Positions 1 through 10,567 of a DNA stretch of 64,000 nt are shown piece by piece. Location: the NCBI GenBank assembly GCA_963681505.1, contig OY811971.1:12171232-12235231 (forward strand). Direction: 5' to 3'. The position numbers were made by a program, and so were the translations under genes. Below the pieces are notes generated by a model. That model was not told where the DNA came from. It made no database searches and saw nothing but the letters and a program-made list of their open reading frames with translations. The stretch is from Eunapius fragilis (taxonomy: Eukaryota; Porifera; Demospongiae; Spongillida; Spongillidae). Numbering within the stretch: the stretch's first letter is position 1; every line of letters begins with the position of its first letter.

Positions 1-1480
1 CTTCTACATGAGGAAGAGGATACTGGTCTACCTTAAGCGAAGGGTTTACAGTCACTCTGAAATCCCCATCTATCAAACTTAGGAACAACCACAATAGGTG
101 AGGCACATTCACTCCAAGAGATTGGACTGTTAGAGCGTCAATGCCAACCATTCGTTTCAACTCTATTTCCACCTTACATGTATATATCTCAGACCATAAG
201 TTATGGGTCGGATCTTCATGAAGACAGGGGACGTATTCTCCTTCACTGTAAGGTGGGCTGCAATCTTGGACATTTTCTCAAGTTCCTCCCAAAAATGTTC
301 TTAATAGAACCTCGATTCGCTGTTGCCCCGTCGTATCTTGTGCCTTGCAGACAGTTAGCTCCTTGATGCGGTACCAGTTAATAGGCACTTGGATAACTAG
401 TTCCGACTCATTGGGGGGGGGGGGGGGTCCCTGACCTTACACAACAAGCAGCAGCAACTGCACTTCTGTCTCCCCCTTCTTTACCTTGACACTGATCTGT
501 CCACGCAAGGCCAGTGGTTCCCCTGAGTATGTCTTCAAGCGTGCTATTGTCATCTTCAGGGGTACATGTATGTGGTTGAACTGCCTTTGGTAGATCGTGT
601 ATGGCAAAAGATAAACTCTTCAGTATCCAATTCCATCTTGATTGACTTCCCTTCCACCTCACATGTGACGAACACGGGAGCATTTGTTTTCCACTGCTCT
701 GCTCCAATCACGTGTATTCCCTCTTCCTCTATGGTTTCATCGTCATCATCTTGCGATTTGGCTTCATCCACTTTTTTTATCTTGTGTGATGGCTTCTTGA
801 ATCTGTTGCCTCTATGTTTCTTCCTACATGCTCGCTAAATGTGTCCGGATTTGTGACAATATCGGCATTCTTCCCTGAGAGCCCAACAAGTTAGAGGATT
901 GTGTTGGCCCTCACAGTGTTAGTAGTGTTCTGTCTTCTTACGTACTTGATGCACCTTCACTGCTGTTCCTGATTCATGGAACTGGGCTGCGTCCTTTACT
1001 GCTCTTCCACCATTTCTGCCTCCTCCAGAGCCATTGCATATGTCATATTTTTCATGCATATGTCATGGTGAGCCTTTGGACTTTTTCATTCTTCATTCTG
1101 CACACTAATCTATCCCGTTGAGTATCAGCCAGACCTGCTCCAAAAACTTGCAATGCTCTGCTAGCTTTTGTAAACTCTTCGTGTAGACCTTAATAGGCTC
1201 CTCTTCTTTCTGTTCCTGCTTGTGGAGCTGGAAGCGCTCATCTATCACGAGAAGTTTGGGTGTTAAATGAGCTGAAGGGTCGCCGTTAGTTCCAGGAATG
1301 TTTTGTCAGTGAGTTTTTTTGGGTGCCACTAACGCTTGAAGAAGGCCAAATGTCTCGCGTCCCGCACAGCACAGGAACGTCGTCCACTACATCATTTGCC
1401 ACCTGTAGCCTTTCCAAATAGGATCCCCAATCCTCGGTAGCCGAATCAAACTCGCCAATCTTACCTATCGCAGCCGCCAT
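1..1480 (-). mobile_element. Ty3/gypsy retrotransposon remnant, gag to start of reverse transcriptase
   Basis: Read on the minus strand this is the 5' half of a gypsy-type element. A Gag amino terminus (about 1480-1286) has the motif GKIGEFD followed by a tryptophan-rich segment (DWGSYLERLQ). Near 905-845 there is a CX2CX4HX4C zinc knuckle (CRYCHKSGHI) in which one codon is now TAG. At about 771-600 an aspartic-protease amino terminus reaches MELDT and then shifts frame. At 160-1 the start of reverse transcriptase is visible (ASPIVVVPK, then in another frame TVNPSLKVDQYPLPH). Stops and frameshifts show it is dead. It runs off the left edge and lies inside an intron of the GST gene, because GST exon 1737-1784 follows and the more 5' GST exons are not in the window. 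Confidence 0.8.
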
Positions 1481-1736
1481 CTAGTCATATGTTTGACAGG
1501 TATCCCTCCCTCGTTGCCACTGTGGAATCCTAAACCACGTGATGGTAGCGGATTCACAAAACATATAATTCACACAGAATTGCACGCGAAAGCCAAGATC
1601 ACTCTAATAATAGCGTACACCACACCTACTAATTGTTAGTTAACTATTGTTCACAATATCTGTATTCCACACTATAAATGTACATTACCTGTGCCAAATG
1701 GTTACGACAACATTCTGCCGATGTACACACCCACAG

Positions 1737-3123
1737 CTACCATATCTCCTTGATGGCGACTTCAAATTAACCCAAAGCAATGCGGTAAGGAGCCTTCTAT
1801 GTTGACATAACTTGTGTATATGTATGTTAGTTATTTATGTGTGTATATTGTATCATGTTCATGGACTGAGTTTCCAACAAAAAGTGCAGCTTTTCGCCAT
1901 CCAACTGCAGATATACTAAATGTTGGAACTGTTCCGCAGCTTGTACTTGTATTTACATAATGAACTTGATCCAGGAACTCGTAATATTTATACTGCATGC
2001 CTAATAGTATGCGCCAACTCACACATGCCCACAAATGCACATACACACAAATGACCAATGCTATATTTATCATAACGGGACATGAGGGTGTTACAAAGAA
2101 ACACATACATGTGAACATAGTAAAACACTTCCAAGCACTTTAAAGATCAGCAAAGGAATGTAGTGCGGATGGAAGCTGCCACTGAAAGACGCTGGAGCAG
2201 ATAGGTGTAGCTTTAGTGTCACCAGTTGTGACACTGGCTCTGTGACCCAGCTCTTTGAGGAAGGTTACGGAAAGAGCACCAAGTTATACTCAGATGTTCT
2301 ATGGCAACAGTGTGAAAACTAAATTTGGCTGCGTTCCGAATATGACCACTTTAACTGAGGTCCACTGCAACAGCACATGCTGCTATAGAGGGCTGTGCCT
2401 GTCAGGTACATGTACATGTAGCATCCTGTACCAAACGTTTTCCGAACTTCCATGCGACCATTATGATGGCATCAGGACGTTTTCCATTAATATAGCAAAG
2501 CAATTTTTTTTACGACTAATTATACAACACCAAATGTACCTTCTCTCAATGCATATTACCATTAGATCCTGCGTTATATTGCAAGGAAACATGGACTTTG
2601 TGAGTGATCGCATATATAAAAATATCACTATCCCTTGAATTTGTACCGTTCATATTATGCATCGCACATTGTGCTCACACACAGGTGGCAGGACTGATAG
2701 AGAAGTGGCTATTGTGGACATGTTAGAGAATGAGGCAAGTTGTCAGTATGGTGGCCCCTCCTCCCTGTCTCCATTACCTTCCCCACACATCACAGGCCAT
2801 GGATTTCAGGAATGAGTTTGTGTGGCTTGTGTACGACCCAAACATGGTAGGTGACATATGTCCGATTGGGTCGTACTGATCGAGAGTACAGTACATGTAC
2901 TGTACTGTAGGTGGAGCAGTAGAGTCGACTTGCATTTCTAGCGATTTGTAGAATTATCCTATATCATATGCTCTTGTATATGTAATTAGGACTGTTCTGA
3001 GGATGGTGATGAGTTGTGTCTTTGCAGGAGTCTATGAAAGCTGAATATCTTCAGTTGGTTGATGCTAAGATTCAGCAGTTTTCTGCATTTCTTGGAGACA
3101 AGCCATGGTTTGCTGGAGATGAG
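1737..3123 (+). CDS. Mu-class glutathione S-transferase, visible exons 1-5 (5' part)
   Basis: Five exons join in frame and align with the mu-class GST family, which conjugates glutathione to electrophiles in the cytosol. Exon 1737-1784 encodes LPYLLDGDFKLTQSNA, the glutathione-site loop with the conserved QSN. Exon 2566-2599 encodes ILRYIARKHGL and ends in phase 1. Exon 2685-2734 completes a cysteine codon and carries GRTDREVAIVDMLENE. Exon 2796-2846 carries AMDFRNEFVWLVYDPNM. Exon 3028-3123 carries the helical part ending LGDKPWFAGDE. Splice sites are GT-AG except that the intron after 2734 starts GCAAGT. The amino-terminal roughly 60 residues, with the catalytic tyrosine, are not in the window, and sequence between the gypsy remnant and 1737 shows no further exon. 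I did not assign a paralogue symbol. Confidence 0.9.
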
Positions 3124-3420
3124 GTATAATTAATTGCATGTACTTCATGTTGCATGTATTGATTAGAAGTTAGCTGCATTTACATGTACAATTCCTCTTA
3201 GAATGGGTACATTAATCATATATGTGCGAAATGGTGCAAGTTGTTTGCATGCATGGTGCCCAGGCCTGGGGCATTTAAGGCCTGTACACAGTATTACCTG
3301 TACAAGTAATCGAGGGACCTATTGTTGTTGATAATACTCTAGGCCCTTATAAAGTGCAACACTTGTTTTAAACTTGAAGACAGTACAATTCATGCAAGTA
3401 CAGATATGTAATAGGGTACA

Positions 3421-4253
3421 ATCAGATCAACTGACTCAAAATTACGCAAGACCCTCTCAAATTTCTACCGGTTATTAACCTACATGTACGATATATATGT
3501 TTATATGCAAATTATCAAGTCCCCAGGCACCAGGCTAATATGCTTTTGTAACTTTCACCCTTTTTAACAACAAATGTTAAGCGGGGGGGTGGAGGGGGGG
3601 GGGGGGGGTGACTAAACTTGAGCGCCTGTTTCTAAACAAAAAGTTTGGTAGAAATAAGTTCCATAACTTTGACCTCATTTTTCAAAGTTATGATATGATT
3701 TTTTTTTTCCCAACGCACATGAAGAGTAACGTCGGTCTTATGCAGCGAATTGAGTCTCGATCCCTCCCAGAGATGTTAACTGGAATAGATAGTCAACAGA
3801 GATTGTTAAGGGCACGCCTTCTAACAAGTGCTGCCAACAAGAAACTAAACAATCTGTGTTTACTATCTATTCTGTTAATATCTCTGAAGTACCAGATATC
3901 CAGACTCAATTCGTTGCATAAGACCGATGCTACTTTTCGTGTGCTTCTGGGGAAAAAATTTCTTTTTTAAAATTAGGTCAAAGTTACTGAACTATTTCCA
4001 CCATAACTTTGTTGTTTAGAAACATGTGCTCAATTTATGTACGTGAACAGCAAACACTGCTCTATCCACTGGTACTTAAATTATTACCATAGGTTAAAAG
4101 TTACGGTAGTTATTGGCAGGATGCATTGTTATTGCAAGGGTCAAAACTTGATCATTTGCATATATACATATACATAGTAGGTGTTAATAACAGATAGAAA
4201 AAGGAACTAAATTTGAGAGGGTCTTGCATGATTTTGAGTGAGCTGTGCTCGAT
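3421..4253. repeat. Large foldback (inverted-repeat) element, about 830 bp
   Basis: The left half (from CTCAAAATTACGCAAGACC near 3434) is the imperfect reverse complement of the right half (GGTCTTGCATGATTTTGAG near 4219). Matching continues inward: TTTCTAAACAAAAAGTT at 3629 pairs with the complement of the block near 4015, and GCGAATTGAGTCT at 3745 pairs with the block near 3907. Essentially the whole element is one palindrome centred near 3835. A G-rich run (3585-3608) lies in the left arm. A 120-codon open frame inside is a by-product of the arms. It lies in the large GST intron and is probably a nonautonomous TIR or foldback transposon; the superfamily is not identified. Confidence 0.75.
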
Positions 4254-4528
4254 GAGTTTGTGTTCATGCATGGTGACGATGGCACTGATCTGTGTCAGTA
4301 TTGTGAGCTATTTTAAAGATTGAAATACATGAGCCAGAACCTGAACTCCAGAATGTTTTTTGGGCAGTAATGTACATCCTGTATTTGTTTAGTTGATTTT
4401 GTGTTTCAGTTTTAGTTCCTTGAAAATAATGTTGAAAATAACAACTGTGAACTTATTATGGCCACCATGACATATATGATTTAAAGCTAGTATACAGTGA
4501 AACCAAAACTATCAAGACATAGATTAGC

Positions 4529-4705
4529 CCATCATGGGTGTGGTCACCTCTTAGCCCATGGGTGTGGCCACCTCTTAGCCCATGGGTGTGGTCACTTTTT
4601 AGCCCATGGGTGTGGCCACCTCTTAGCCCATGGGTGTGGCCACCTCTTAGCCCATGGGTGTGGCCACCTCTTAGCCCATGGGTGTGGCCACCTCTTAGCC
4701 TTATG
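4529..4705. repeat. 24-bp tandem minisatellite
   Basis: About seven copies of a 24-bp unit (CCATGGGTGTGGCCACCT followed by CTTAGC) run head to tail, with single-base variants such as GGTCACTTTT. They leave long open frames on both strands (HGCGHLLA and PLSPWVW repeats), which are artefacts. Confidence 0.9.
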
Positions 4706-5229
4706 GGCGTCGCACCCTATAGGGCCAGTCTGGCCATGGCCGTACCAAATTTTAAGGATGGATCGCACCAGCCGCACCCAGCCATATATCCCCTACATGT
4801 ATTAAATAGATTTTATATGAAAGTTAATCAACTGATACGGGTATACATACAGTACATGTGAAGTACGCATGCGCGCGAAGTCTCTACATCAATTGCTTGG
4901 CAGCTGCTACGTTTTTTTGTCCTCCTTTTTTGTCAGTTACACTGTATCAGTGAGTTCTAACTCTTCATTGCGGAGAGAATACTAGCATCAAACCAAACCA
5001 TTATTGCAGGGGTGTCCTAAACGAAGTTATGGACAATTACACCTGGATAAAATGATCATTTCAAGCTGACTGGTTTTAAATAATCTGGAATTTGCTCTTA
5101 CATTACAAATTTTTTTTGCTTGCGTTTGTCTACTAAGTGTTGGCTTCTGAGGCTCCACCCCACAGCACTCCACCGCACCCCCTGGCCGTACGAAATTCTA
5201 TACCCTTCCGATGCCCCTGCATTACTGAA

Positions 5230-5425
5230 ACATTGCCCCCACTAGACATTTACCCCTACTACTGAGATGTGCCCCCCACTACTGCATGTGCCCCCACTAG
5301 ACATGTGCCACCCACTAGACATGTGCCACCCACTAGACATGTTCCACTCACTAGACATGCGCCACCCACTAGACATGTGCTCCCCACTGCTGACTTGTGA
5401 CCCCCCCACTAGACATGTACCCCCC
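5230..5425. repeat. About 18-bp tandem repeat, C-rich
   Basis: Roughly ten imperfect copies of an 18-bp unit (CACTAGACATGTGCCACC) lie between 5230 and 5425, with variants containing C-runs. The open frames across it on both strands are repeat artefacts. Confidence 0.85.
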
Positions 5426-5561
5426 ACTACTTGCATACATGTCATTGCTATTACATGGGTAAAAAACCTTTCTATTTCTGAATCGTATTTCGATGTGCTT
5501 CCTTGCTTTGGGTGGACATAGTTCACATGTGTTTTAACTAGTACCAGGATCGCTGCTTTCA

Positions 5562-6455
5562 ACAAGTAAAGAAAAACATTCTCTAATGACAGTTGGTGGG
5601 ATACAGGAATTGGAGGCAATGGTGGTGTAAAAAGGAAGGGAACAAGGTTTTGAGAAAAGGGTAATGAGACAAAAATCCTACGTTTAGCACTTCTTTTGGT
5701 TCTGTTACATTTACACGTGCTAAATATAGGATTTTTGTCTCATTATCCTTTTCTCAAAACCTTGTTCCCTTCCTTTTTACACCACCATTGCCTCCAATTC
5801 CTATATCCCACCAACTTTCTCGTTAGAGAATGTTTTTCTTTACTTGTTTCCTGTATTTTTTTATTGATTATTAATACTGGCAAGTGCCAACTCCCCCCCC
5901 CCCTTGCTTCAATTACCATCACGAGCAGACGCCCGCTTTTGTTTGGGATCACCGGGAGAATTCTACCTCGTCGTTTCGTTGTTTAGCTCTCGTCTTTTGT
6001 TTGCACAATTCTAAATAAACGTAAATGTCGCCATGGGAACGCTTCTATTTAATACTACACATTACGTAATGATTACGTATGTCAGTTTTATGCTTTATTC
6101 ATACATCTGATACTTGAAGATGTCCTTCCAGGAGATTCTAAAGCGATTGGTATAATTGGCGCTCTTTAAAACCATTCCTATCCGGAGTTATACTCACCCG
6201 AGAAGAAGAATTAGAAGAAGAAGCCAACGACGGAGAAGAATTGGCCTGGGGACGAGGTAAAACACGAACTTTTTTGTTCTCTTAAAGCAAACAGTTAATA
6301 AAACACTTAAATGCCATCTTTGCCTTCTGGTTCGATAGCAACAAAGAGCTACACTATCCGTTTCTTGATTCACGAGTTATACGCGGGTCGCGTTTTTAAA
6401 ATGATATTCACAACCCCGGTCAATTCCTATATAGGAACTACTATCGTAGTTCCTA
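5562..6455. mobile_element. Hairpin-ended nonautonomous element, copy 1
   Basis: The left end (5563-5853) is a hairpin with arms of about 130 bp: CAAGTAAAGAAAAACATT at the left pairs with AATGTTTTTCTTTACTTG at the right. The arms share GGGAACAAGGTTTTGAG and end in a small loop near 5700. The right end (about 6110-6455) resembles 44520-44879 and finishes with the palindrome GGAACTACTATCGTAGTTCC. A second, larger insertion with both of these ends occurs at 42674-44879, where its empty site is known, so I treat both as one element family. No coding capacity is seen, and the exact ends of this copy are less certain than in copy 2. Confidence 0.6.
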
Positions 6456-6733
6456 ATACGTTAATTCTATAATCACACCCAATGTGGTCATCACTAATAT
6501 TTTATCACATACATGTAGATAAGGTTGGTGTATGGGTTTTAATGGAAGTACAAATAAATGTGCTGTGATTGTTATAATGATGTGGGCCGTTAAGAAATTT
6601 GTAACGCAAGTAATCAATTGTCAAATGCCGATAATGGCGCGTGCTAATTAAACCAGGTGGGCCTGGTCATTCTACCACTCGAAATACCTTACCTTCTCAT
6701 ATCGAGATAGCACTTTTCATATCTTTGTATAAT

Positions 6734-6911
6734 TGTAACAACCAAGGATTTACAAAATGATAGACCAAGTCACAACACAATACACCAGGTTTAATATGCA
6801 GATGACGCGTGCATAGCCTAATCTACTTTTGTCAGTTTGCATAGGTACACCATAAGCACACACATAGTCATCTAACTGTCCGGAATATACTACCATGAGG
6901 TCCGTGTTACA
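6734..6911 (-). repeat. 3' LTR of gypsy element G1
   Basis: This 178-bp segment is nearly identical to 38874-39049. On the minus strand it begins TGTAACACGG and ends GGTTGTTACA, with the 6-bp inverted termini TGTAAC/GTTACA. It directly follows a polypurine tract and the integrase carboxy terminus. Confidence 0.85.
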
Positions 6912-6912
6912 C

Positions 6913-6927
6913 AATCCCCCCTTTTGT
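6913..6927 (-). other. Polypurine tract of G1
   Basis: On the minus strand AAAAGGGGGGATTG sits immediately before the LTR start TGTAAC. This is the position and composition expected of the plus-strand primer in LTR retroelements. Confidence 0.75.
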
Positions 6928-7076
6928 TAGGAATACGTCCCATATTCCTCTAGTAGTAATCTGGTCGACGTCTTTGACGCTCTGGATAACGACGAGGAAC
7001 AGCTTCAGGCACGACTGGAGGAGCGTCAAGTAGTTCAACCAGTGGAATATTGCCCCCTGCAACTTCAGGATTGTCA

Positions 7077-8527
7077 TCAATGACCAACATGAGGTTCCGT
7101 AGCAGCCATCAGTTCCTCATCTTCAATAAGCTGTGTGTGTGTCGCAGGGGGTGTTACTTCAGATAGTCTGTCAGAGTCAATTCGAGCTTCATGTCTTGGT
7201 TTTCGCACATTGGGTTGGCATGACTTCAATCTATCAAAGTGCACAATGCTGGTCTTATTGTTTATGGTTGATTGGATGCGGTACATGTATGTGGCTTCTG
7301 AGACTCTCTCCAATACAATATATGGACCTATCCATGGGTAACGAAATTTAAGTGCATTTCCTTTTGGTACAACTGGGCTGAATAGCATGACAAGATCCCC
7401 TGTCTTGTGTGGCTCACCATGAACTTTCCTGTTATAGACGTCCTTTTGCCTTTGTAATTTTGTACCCAAGGTTTCTCGGACGGCTGCATATGCTTCCACC
7501 AATGACTTCTTCAAGTTGAACACATAGTCTGGAACTGTCCTCGCATTCTCTAGAGTGGCTTCTGGTTCACCCCCCCATATATAAGGTCAATAGGAAGTCT
7601 GGCTTGCTGACCAAACATAAGGTAGAATGGTGAATAACCTGTACTTGCCTGGACACTTGTATTGTAGGCAAAGGATACTTCTCTGATGGGATCCTCCCAT
7701 TCAAAAGAATGATCTCTGCTACAAGTAGCCAGCATGTTCAACAAAGTTTGGTTGAACCTTTCCACCAACCCGTCTGATTGGGGGTGGTAGGGTGTGGTTC
7801 TGGTTTTTTCAATTTTCAGCCGCTTGCATATTTCCTGAACCACTGGGGATTCAAATTGGCGACCTTGATCGGAATGAAGTTGCTCAGGTGGTGAATAGTG
7901 GCAAAACATTTTGTCGACAACCTTATTTGCTACTGTGATCGCTTCTTGATTTGGGATTGGGTATGCCTCCATCCATCGTGTAAAATAATCTCCTGCCACC
8001 AGGATGTAGGAGTTTCCAGTCTTGCTCTCAGGGAGAGGGCCCAGAATGTCAATTGTAACAAGTTGCAATGGATAGCCTGCTAGAACTGACTGAAGGCCAG
8101 CTCTCGGCTTAGGTGCAGCAGATTTTCTTGATATGCATGCAGCACATGTGTTGCACCAATCTTGGACATCATTCCAATGTCCAGGCTAATAGTAACATCC
8201 CTTCAGCTTCATTAATGTCTTGTCCTGGCATAAGTGTCCACTTGTAACTCCGTCATGCAGTTCTGATAAGATTTTATTCCTCAGAGATGTTGGTACCACC
8301 AGTTGTAAACAAGAACTCCCACCTCCTGTTCCAATAAACTTGCGATGAAGTACACCATGCTTCACATCCAATTGATCCCAGAGTTGAAACAGCCGACGGC
8401 TTTCAATTGAATATTTTTTTAGCTCATCTTTCCCTGGAAACTCTTCGGTTTCTCTTGCGACCAGCACTGGCCCAATGAAGCTATCCTCCAGCTGTTTCTC
8501 TCTAATGCACTTGAGCTTTTCAGCCAA
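7077..8527 (-). pseudogene. Ty3/gypsy integrase (G1), broken into three frames
   Basis: From high to low coordinates three blocks appear. The amino-terminal block (8527-8186) ends GHLCQDKTLMKLKG, the H-side of the HHCC zinc domain. The catalytic core (8068-7550) has TIDILGPLPESKTGN with the first D, HSDQGRQFES with the second, and YHPQSDGLVERFNQTL with the glutamate. The carboxy terminus (7523-7077) has the GPY/F-type motif WIGPYIVLERVSEATY. A stop at about 8187 and a frame change near 7540 separate the blocks. It follows RNase H of the same element and ends just before the polypurine tract. The catalytic residues are present, so it is only lightly decayed. Confidence 0.9.
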
Positions 8528-8540
8528 TGGTTCTGTGATA

Positions 8541-9380
8541 TCAATGGCTGCAATGCGGCTGGACAGTGCATCGGCACTGCTGTGACTTTTCCCATTTCAA
8601 TGGACAATCAAACTCCCAAAGCTGTTCCATCCATCTTGCCAACTGTCCTTCAGGTTCTTTGAAGTTTTGAAACCATTGGAGGGAGCTATGATCCGTTCTT
8701 AAGGTGAAGTGCCTACCTAACAGATAGGGCCTAAACTGACTGGTGAAGGTGACAACTGCTAGTAATTCCCTTCGTGTAACACTGTAGTTCCGTTCTGCTT
8801 TGTTCAATAATCGATTACCATATGCCAATACCACTTCTTTTCCCTCAGATGTATTCTGGGAAAGTACTGCACCGATGCCTGTGTCACTGAATGACAAAGA
8901 GTAGTCTCGGAAGGCCAGAACAGGTGCTTTGGTTAATCGATCCAGGGGTTTTTGAATGCCATCTGACACTCAGTTGTCCAGTGATAATTAGCTGTGTGTT
9001 TAGTCAGCCGGTGAAGAGGTCTTGCCACATTAGCGAATCCTTGGATAAACCGTCTGTAGTAATTCGCAAACCCCAAAAATTGCTGAACCTGTTTATGGGA
9101 CTGGGGAACTGGCCAGGATGCTACCTTCTCCACCTTTTCCGGGTCTACTTGTAGTCCATCCATCCCTACTACATGCCCCAAGTGCTTCACATTTTCCTGC
9201 AGGAAAGAGCATTTGTCTGCTCTCAGCTTCAGGCCTCCACTTTTGATGCATTGAAACACTGCTTTGATGTAATCCAAGTGTTCCCTAAAGGTTCTTCCTA
9301 AAATAATGACATTGTCCAAGTACATGTATATACCACTATACTGCATCACCTTCTTTAAAACTGAAAACACTGATGTTATG
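8541..9380 (-). pseudogene. Ty3/gypsy reverse transcriptase 3' part and RNase H (G1)
   Basis: The reverse-transcriptase fragment begins inside the catalytic motif (YMYLDNVIILGRTFREHL; the expected second Asp is Asn). It continues through GLKLRADKCSFLQ and LGFANYYRRFIQGFA. RNase H follows in another frame (LSFSDTGIGAVLSQ, FTLRTDHSSLQWFQNF). The amino-terminal half of reverse transcriptase is missing: upstream of about 9380 the sequence changes abruptly into the integrase tail of the neighbouring element G2. Confidence 0.85.
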
Positions 9381-9385
9381 ATCAT

Positions 9386-10440
9386 GCCCTCATCACCTTC
9401 TTTAAAACTGAAAACACTGATGTTATGATCATGCCCTGCTTTCTGCTTCATTTGATTTGATAGTACCTTTTCCACCAGATCTGGGTGCATTAGATCCAGG
9501 TGTGATCTGGGACATCGGCCTAGCAACATATCGCACAGGGACTGTCCTGTTGTGCTGTGGAGAGTTATTGTGTACTTATAGACAGAAACCTTGCCATCCG
9601 GGTCTCAAGTGAACCCTCCTTCAAATGTTTCATCCCCTCCTTCAATGTTTGGTCCACTGCACGTTCCGCTAAACCATTTGTACTTGGGTGATAAGGTGCA
9701 GATCTAATGTGAACAATTCCATTCATGTCCACAAAAGTCTTGAACTCATGACTAATAAATGCTGGGCCATTATCAGTCACTAGCTTATGGGGTAAACGAT
9801 GGGTAGCAAAATCATACGCAACCTAATGATGTGATTGACTTCATTGTATGGACTTCTAACCACTTAGTACAAGCATCAACAACTATCAAAAACATACGCC
9901 CTTGAAATGGTCCAGCGAAGTCTGCATGCAGGCGAGACCACGGTTGCTGCGGCCATTCCCAGAGATGCAACGGGGCTACCGCAGGCAATGCACGGGTTGA
10001 TTGACATGTATCACAAACCCTTATTACCTGCTCAATATCAGCGTCCATCTTGGGCCACCACACATAGTGCCGAGCAAGGCTTTTCATCTTCGCAATTCCA
10101 GGGTGTGACTCATGCAACTCATCTAGCACACACTGGCGCATTTTTGGTGGAACGAAAATCCGTGACCCCACAATAACACCCCATCCTGAACACTTAACTC
10201 GTCCTATGCTTCTCCCATCTCTTTACCAGTTTGCACCACAGCTTTAACCACCCGCGACAAAACTGGGTCACAACGTGTATGCTTGCTAACTAGGTCAGCT
10301 GATAGAGGGGTAGTAGACATTAAATCAATGAGTCCAATCAAATTATGGGGAAGGCACTCCTCAAGAGAGGGATCAGCTGGTACTGGTAACCTGCCGAAGG
10401 CATCAGCATTGCACATTTCAGATCCAGGCTTGTAACGAAT
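9386..10440 (-). pseudogene. Ty3/gypsy integrase (G2), 3' of the ISL2EU insertion
   Basis: Blocks on the minus strand are YKPGSEMCNADAFGRLP (the end of RNase H, 10440-10390), and HESHPGIAKMKSLARHYVWWP with CDTCQ (zinc domain, about 10125-10030). The core follows with SRLHADFAGPFQGRMFLI (first D), MTDNGPAFISHEFK (second D) and YHPSTNGLAERAVDQ (E). The tail carries LMHPDLVEKVLSNQ. It is split into several frames. Its 5' half is displaced beyond 17092 by the ISL2EU transposon. At its 3' end it runs, without an LTR, into the reverse transcriptase of G1 across a 47-bp tandem duplication (9350-9437). Confidence 0.85.
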
Positions 10441-10512
10441 GGACCAGTTGCGCGTAAGGCTATGAATTCAATTAGCCCGTTAATTACTCGTGACGTCACA
10501 GCTGGCGGCAGA
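10441..10512. repeat. Left terminal inverted repeat of ISL2EU element
   Basis: About 72 bp starting GGACCAGTTGCGCGTAAGGC and ending GTGACGTCACAGCTGGCGGC. It pairs with 17018-17089 over nearly its whole length and contains the palindrome TGACGTCA, a CRE-like core. Confidence 0.9.
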
Positions 10513-10567
10513 ATCTCTTTTCTAAAAAACTTTGTAAGAAGTGGTGCGGAGAGTTACGGACAGCGAA

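Noticed and set aside
1480..1736. GST amino-terminal exon
   Set aside because: No block resembling the mu-class start (catalytic Tyr, WDIRG-like motif) could be found. The exon must lie left of the window.
3608..3970. 120-residue open frame
   Set aside because: Lies entirely inside the foldback palindrome, with no recognisable domain.
4497..4861. HGCGHLLA-type protein
   Set aside because: Artefact of a 24-bp tandem repeat, with open frames on both strands and no flanking coding context.
5242..5619. MSSGWH-repeat protein on the minus strand
   Set aside because: Artefact of the 18-bp repeat. The non-repeat part overlaps the noncoding hairpin arm.
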